From: Lactarius indigo
Lineage: Eukaryota > Basidiomycota > Agaricomycetes > Russulales > Russulaceae
Length of the DNA stretch: 64,000 bases
Direction of reading: 5' to 3'
NCBI GenBank assembly: GCA_025766275.1
Contig: JAFKAC010000202.1
Location: 1-64,000, forward strand
The notes under the pieces were generated by a model that saw only the letters and a program-made list of their open reading frames with translations, was not told where the DNA came from and did not search any database. The position numbers and the translations under genes are program-made. Of the stretch, positions 59,301 to 64,000 are shown one piece after another (positions within the stretch are counted from its first letter, which is position 1; each line of letters starts with the position of its first letter).

Positions 59301-61635
59301 AGTACGACGTCAGCAAGGAGATCCAAGCTTTGCTTAATGATATCCAGAGGGCCGCTAAGTCCATGCGATGATTCGAATGCATTTTCGATGGAAGCAGTCC
59401 AGGCAACTTGAACAGCAAGAGTAACGAGTTGAGCAGGGAACTTCTCTACCCAGGCGATGAATTGGTCTATAGGCAAAGTTGCTCCAGTGCCGTAGAACGT
59501 CTGCAGCTCATCGACAGAGTCACAAAGTAACTGTGCGAGAGACAAACGCATAGAATATTCGATCCTGGCTAGCCAATCGTTGATCTTGGGATAATCCTTG
59601 AGCAGTACGGGGTCTTTGAATGCGACCTCCTCGCCCTCGCGAGAGGCCATCCCTTGGATCTGTGTCAAATCGTCATCCAGCTTGACAGTTGCAATACCCG
59701 CGAACATCTTCTTGAGATGCTTCATGATCCGCACAATGTCCTTACTGTTTCCGATGATCTCCAGCAAATCTTCGTCACCGACGAAATAAAAGCGAGGAAA
59801 GGACGCCCGCTCCCTCTCGAGGTACTCCCCAAGAGCCTTTTGGATCTTGTTTAATAAGTCTGCAAGCCGCTCGAGGCTCTTTTGGATGCCTTGGATGTTC
59901 ATGACGTCCGTGACGAATGGCGACTTGTAGACCTTCTTCATCACTGTAAGGAACTCGGTGTTGATATTTTGGAAACGCGCGCTCTCGACCGGGAGGAGGT
60001 GTTTAATGTCCGCACTACCAGAAAATATACCCTCCAAATATACCCATTGACGTTGAACATCGATCCATATGTCTATTGAAACATAAATACAAGGTCAGAA
60101 TTAAAAGTAACAAAAAACCAACCAAACAGGACATGTATCCGATTAAGCTTTTCTTCCCAGGAGCTCGCCTTTTATAATGAATCAATACTGCGTAGGTTAG
60201 TTGCACATGTGACCGTACCTCTTCCTCGAATACTACAGAAGTATCTCAGTACGCAAAGAAATCGCAGACGAGGATAATACCTTTGTAGTAAGGAGACAAC
60301 TTCATGGCTACCAAGGAGTTCAAATTCTCGCTGCATTTGTTGAATAGGTCGTCCCAGCCCCTAGGGAAACATATTAAGTTGAACCCGAGGATGCAGCGGA
60401 ATCAATGAACGTACTTGATTAGACGACACTTGTTCTGATAGTTTACAAGATCGAGAGTGTAGTTGGTCCAAGTCTCCTTGACCTGCTTGATGTATTCCTC
60501 CAGGGCCATCTACACGCAGGGGGGTAAATCGGAGGGCCAAGAGAACAAACAAGTGGACTGACCTCTCCTTGTGCTTGGATGATGACGTCTTTAATCTTAC
60601 TTTCGTTCTTCTTCAAGTCCAGATCGTAAACATTACCCAAGGTCATCCTACCGCGAATTCAGCACATTAGCCAACTGGAAAGGGATGGAACTCACAGCGT
60701 GAGACTTGGTTGGGATGACGTTTTGAGCAGCTTGAACAGCTGTTTCCAATGTCGGTCCTTCAGAGCTTCGCTCTTCAGTTCTCCGATCAAAGTGTTCGAC
60801 CTGAGCAAACCCCTCAACACGTCCTGCACGTATTCGAAAGCAGCATATTGCCGCATCCTCGTGGGCATGTCCTTGGTACTGCCCAGCAGCCCATCGATTT
60901 GTTGCCTCAGCTTCCGCGGTTGAACAGTTGCCCAGGCCATATCCCGCAGCTCGCTTATCTGGTTCCAGATACCAGAGAGCGCCGTCCAGACGGCTTTGAG
61001 GTCGCGTAACTCTTCAAAGACAGGTTCGAGACGGGTATGACGGATGAGTTCGAGGTCCAAGGCTTCCTTGGCCCGACAGACGAGGTCGTATTCCTCCTGC
61101 ACGCGGTTGAGCTTTCCCTCGAACACGTTGATAGTATTCATGGCGGTGTCGGCTCGCATGTTGCCTTGGACTGGGCGTGTCTGAACCCATTCCTCCAGGA
61201 TATCATTGATCTTGTTTTCTACTATCTTGTCCTCCGCAACAATCTTGAGCTGCAAACCAGCTGAACTCGGCCCAATGTCAGCGGTGGAGACGTCAGGGCT
61301 ACTGACTCAGCGAAAACGCACCAAGCTGCTCTTGAATAGAATCGTTCTTCCTCTTCAAAATCTCGTTGTATGCGCTCCATTCGCCACGTAGCTGATCGCT
61401 ATAGAGCCAGTCGTCTGGGAATTGGTATCGGAATCGTTCCAGTGTCTTCTCTCCCGAAGCACAGAGCTCAATCATGGGACCCCATGCTTTAGTTTTCTTC
61501 TTGAGGTCCTGTACGAAAGTGATAAAGGTGACCGCCGCTGCGGTGGACGAATTGCTTGGTGCCAGTGCCTACGATTAGCATCTGTCAGTCGACACGAAAA
61601 TATGCGAAAATACGCGTGAAAATGCACACCTCCAT
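50352..61635 (-). CDS. dhc2: Cytoplasmic dynein heavy chain, motor half only
   Basis: This encodes the minus-end-directed microtubule motor: linker, six AAA modules, stalk and C-terminal domain, about 3,400 residues over many exons. N-terminal stem/linker: [20 protein letters not shown] and [23 protein letters not shown]1 has [16 protein letters not shown] near 58960 and [23 protein letters not shown]2 has [13 protein letters not shown] near 57960, AAA3 [13 protein letters not shown] near 56790, and AAA4 GVSGSGK, split by an intron at 55757. The stalk coiled coil and microtubule-binding tip lie in about 52.8-54.9 kb, then AAA5 and AAA6. The end is [20 protein letters not shown] through CLTASG. 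The first coding exon would be only ATGGAG (61630-61635), spliced to GCACTGGCA. The usual tail domain of about 1,000 residues is absent: the SmE gene starts 205 bp upstream on the other strand. The frame is intact throughout. An upstream coding exon in the short gap cannot be excluded. Confidence 0.93.
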
Positions 61636-61839
61636 CGTGGATTCGAGGCAAGGCGTTGACGCGTCTTTGAAGTGTCTCTGAACTGACCAAACACGGCTAA
61701 CGCCCGGGAATTACAGCAGACCTTAACCTTAGTGATGTTTCCCAACTCAAACGGCCTTCCAATTCAACTTACACAACCAACCACGACACAACTCACATAA
61801 CACTTACATTGACCACAAACCCATTGTATCTTATTCAAG
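61636..61839. promoter_or_regulatory. Shared divergent promoter, dynein motor gene and SmE
   Basis: The start codons are about 205 bp apart. An open stretch on the minus strand, before the dynein ATG, reads [15 protein letters not shown] in frame and could be leftover coding sequence from an ancestral full-length dynein gene. Confidence 0.5.
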
Positions 61840-62453
61840 ATGTCGAATCGCCAGCAGCGTGTGATGGTTCAGCCCATCGTACGCCATAAATTTTGTTCTA
61901 GTACACGCACCGATATCTCACCATCGTGATAGAATGTTATCTTCAAAAATCTACAACAGGTACGTGGCCTGGCACCATCCTCATGCAGTGGATTTGTCCT
62001 GACCTTTGGCCCATCAGAGGTCCAAGGTCGTCATATGGCTTTACGACAACATAGAAATGCGGATAGAGGGCCGAATCACTGTGCGTGTATTACTCGAAGT
62101 TTCCAACGTTATGTTGAAGTTGTATCGCCACGCTCGAAGGGCCACTCTATCTTATTTTTTTCTTCCCTGTGTTTTCAAGCGCTCGCTTGCGCATTTCGAA
62201 GGCGCATTTCTCTCTTTTATTTGCTTGCCCGTTCTGTTGTAAAAATGCTGATATTCCGACCACCTAGGGCTTCGACGAGTTCATGAATGTGGTTTTGGAC
62301 GAGGCAGCGGAGGTATACGTGAAAGAAGCAAAGCCTCGGCGTGAATTAGGTGTGTGATCTACTGAAGAGTCGTGAATACCAACGAATCCTTTGCTATCAG
62401 GGCGGATCCTGTTGAAAGGGGACAACATCACACTCATACAGCAAGTTGTATAG
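61840..62453 (+). CDS. SME1: Small nuclear ribonucleoprotein E (SmE)
   Basis: SmE is part of the heptameric Sm ring on U1, U2, U4 and U5 snRNAs. Exons read MSNRQQRVMVQPI; NVIFKNLQQ; RSKVVIWLYDNIEMRIEGRI; GFDEFMNVVLDEAAEVYVKE; and RILLKGDNITLIQQVV with stop at 62451-62453. These match the Sm1 and Sm2 motifs (GFDEFMN, LKGDNI). The intron after RIEGRIT is about 190 bp, much longer than the others in the window. The gene is intact. Confidence 0.95.
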
Positions 62454-62589
62454 CCTATCTTTGGACTCTAGGTTTATCGCCGTGTAAAAATATATGTTGC
62501 TCCGCATGTCCCAGCACCACGTTGTGCGCGGCATCCATCGCTGCCTAATATAACTTGCCAACACAGACAATTGAAGTGTTTTTACTAGT

Positions 62590-63834
62590 TTACAAATTGT
62601 GAATGGGTAATAGTCTTGTCAAGTTCAAGGACTGGCGGCAAAGTGGACATTCGGCCTACACGAGGCTTGTCTCAGGAACTCCACAAAAGCAAGGTAGTGA
62701 CGCACCCTTTCTCTACCCCAACTGTAAATACAATTCCAGTCAAAGAGATGCCCGCATTCAGTGACGCAAGTTGCAGTTCGCTCCTCCAAACAAAGTGTAC
62801 ACATCCTTCCGGCTCTGACAGACGCGGGCACCGACTCAAAATCGAGGACTGTTGGCTGCTCTTCCATGTCTGATGACATGATGTCAGCCTCTGGGTCGTA
62901 ATTGAGCAGAGTTGAGACGGGGCGGTCATCGAGTTGCGGTCCATCGAGATTGTCGTACTCAGGACGTTTCTCGTCAGACATGGACGGCGCACTTCGTGAT
63001 GGGCTAGAACGCAGGTGTGATAGAAGACGATGGCCTGATCGGACAAGAATGAGCACCCCAAGCAATGAGTACGATGGCGGCCGAGAGTTCGGGTCAATCG
63101 GTGTTGCGGATGTCTGCAGGGTCCTCGCATCGGAGAATCAGCACCATCCCGGGCACACGGTAGAAAGTGCACGCACATGTGGTACGCCCAAGAGCCTCTG
63201 CACGAGGCGATAGTAGACCCCAGTGATGTAAAAGAGAGCGACGTTGATCTCGCTTGCGAGTTCTATCACATTCACTGCTGCAGTTGCAATGTCTTTAGAA
63301 CGTGGGTAGCGTGCGTATAGAGGCGGTCCGAGACGCGCCAGGAGGTAGGATGGAATCGTGGGAAGGAGGACGAGTGCTGCCCGGATGCGTGGTACTCGTG
63401 CCCACTTCAGGTGTACCCAGGTATTCGTATATTCTTCTCCTAGAGTTTGGATCGCTAAAGTATTCGGGTTCAATGATCGTGAGGGGGATCGACTGTGAAG
63501 TGGACCTACCGCGTCCTGTTGTTAGTGCGTGATAAATGAGTCGGACACTAAGCTCGACCTCCTTATCGAAGCGGGTCAGCCAACGCGTTCCTGTACGCGG
63601 TTAGCACAGATTATATATGAAGAATTCCAGGGAGAGGGGGTCCCACCGAACCATGAACGCAGAATGTTCTCTGTCTGCTCTCTCAACGAGGACACGTGAA
63701 TCAAGTCCCTCTGGTGCGCACGGACTGAACTCGATCTATTATATGAGAAACGACAACGGCATGTTTACGATCCTTGACGCACTTATCTGGGCCTGTTGTG
63801 CGAGTGGAACGGAAGGGATTCGTGCGGAGGGCAT
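62590..63834 (-). CDS. PEX10: Peroxin 10 (PEX10), RING ubiquitin ligase of peroxisomes
   Basis: Pex10 works with Pex2 and Pex12 to ubiquitinate the import receptor Pex5 at the peroxisomal membrane. The start is the ATG at 63834 (MPSARIPSVPLAQQAQI). Then HVSSLREQTENILRSWFG, TRWLTRFDKEVELSVRLIYH and QTLGEEYTNTWVHLKWARVP form the conserved N-terminal part. Hydrophobic segments (IRAALVLLPTIPSYLLARL, EINVALFYITGVYYRLVQRL) fit membrane anchoring. The RING finger is CTLCLEERTATCVTECGHLF, then DWNCIYSW and, across an intron, AECPLCRQSLNLTRLLPIHN. About five introns. The gene appears intact, although the exon joins in the first 200 bp were only roughly placed. Confidence 0.9.
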
Positions 63835-63950
63835 GATGCCAATGCAGAACGGCGACGGAGTCCGAGTTGGCGCAACGCTCGGACGCCCGGGTTAAGGTTT
63901 CTTTTCCAACGCAACTCAACGTTGTCCATTTCAATCGAAATCGAACGAAA

Positions 63951-64000
63951 ATGCCACCTCCCGTGAGACATGGACATGGCGATGAACCATCCATTTGGCA
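63951..64000 (+). CDS. Possible start of a gene running off the window
   Basis: An open frame starts at the ATG at 63951 (MPPPVRHGHGDEPSIW) and runs to the edge. It lies 116 bp upstream of PEX10 in divergent orientation. Too little is present to identify it. Confidence 0.35.
   Translation, partial: MPPPVRHGHGDEPSIW

Noticed and set aside
33951..62453. Functional cluster of RNA-processing genes
   Set aside because: MFAP1, SmE, RRM/CCHC, PUF and RPB4 are scattered among unrelated genes with no shared orientation or promoter pattern.
1..64000. CRISPR arrays, prophage, bacterial operons, biosynthetic cluster
   Set aside because: No regularly spaced repeats, phage genes, PKS/NRPS/terpene synthase genes or polycistronic layout were seen; the DNA is eukaryotic.

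Overview
The window is nuclear DNA of a filamentous basidiomycete, most likely an Agaricomycete. The genes have many GT-AG introns of about 50-60 bp and lie close together on both strands. The best taxonomic clue is a dynein heavy-chain gene that holds only the motor half of the protein; a split of tail and motor into two genes is reported for Agaricomycetes (Schizophyllum commune dhc1/dhc2). The species cannot be named from the sequence alone.

Layout from left to right. 1-8.2 kb is a duplicated segment: a decayed MFAP1 copy, a dispersed repeat, a flavin oxidoreductase gene with a tandem duplication over its FAD-binding loop, a second repeat copy, a 2.2 kb stretch with no recognisable gene, then the intact MFAP1 splicing-factor gene. 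8.2-16.4 kb holds an HMG-box regulator, a class 1A dihydroorotate dehydrogenase, TRAPP subunit Trs31/TRAPPC5, a BTB protein and a cullin-repeat-like protein. 16.6-26.5 kb holds an uncharacterised acidic protein, a Vps38/UVRAG homologue and a Pumilio (PUF) RNA-binding protein. 27-30 kb holds RPB4, RPS29 and a full-length but broken third MFAP1 copy. 30.3-38.1 kb holds an F-BAR/RhoGAP protein, an RRM plus zinc-knuckle protein and a GH72 glucanosyltransferase. A tRNA-Lys(CUU) with an intron and a CACTA-like MITE follow. 39.7-50.1 kb holds a glutamine-synthetase-like enzyme, a GYF-domain protein, APC11, a GT25 glycosyltransferase and homoserine kinase. 50.3-61.6 kb is the dynein motor gene, followed by SmE, PEX10 and the first codons of one more gene.

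Most genes are housekeeping and do not form a pathway cluster. Several act in RNA processing (MFAP1, SmE, the RRM/CCHC protein, PUF, RPB4) or membrane and cell-polarity traffic (TRAPPC5, Vps38, RhoGAP, dynein), but I read this as chance. Three gene pairs share short divergent promoters (MFAP1/HMG, TRAPPC5/BTB, dynein/SmE).

Many genes left of 28 kb carry single-base frameshifts, often at short homopolymers, while almost all genes right of 28 kb read cleanly. This suggests uncorrected assembly errors or local decay. I found no CRISPR array, prophage, secondary-metabolite cluster or clearly new multi-gene system. The strongest leads are the split dynein, the MFAP1 triplication with its zinc-knuckle tail, and the duplicated FAD loop.
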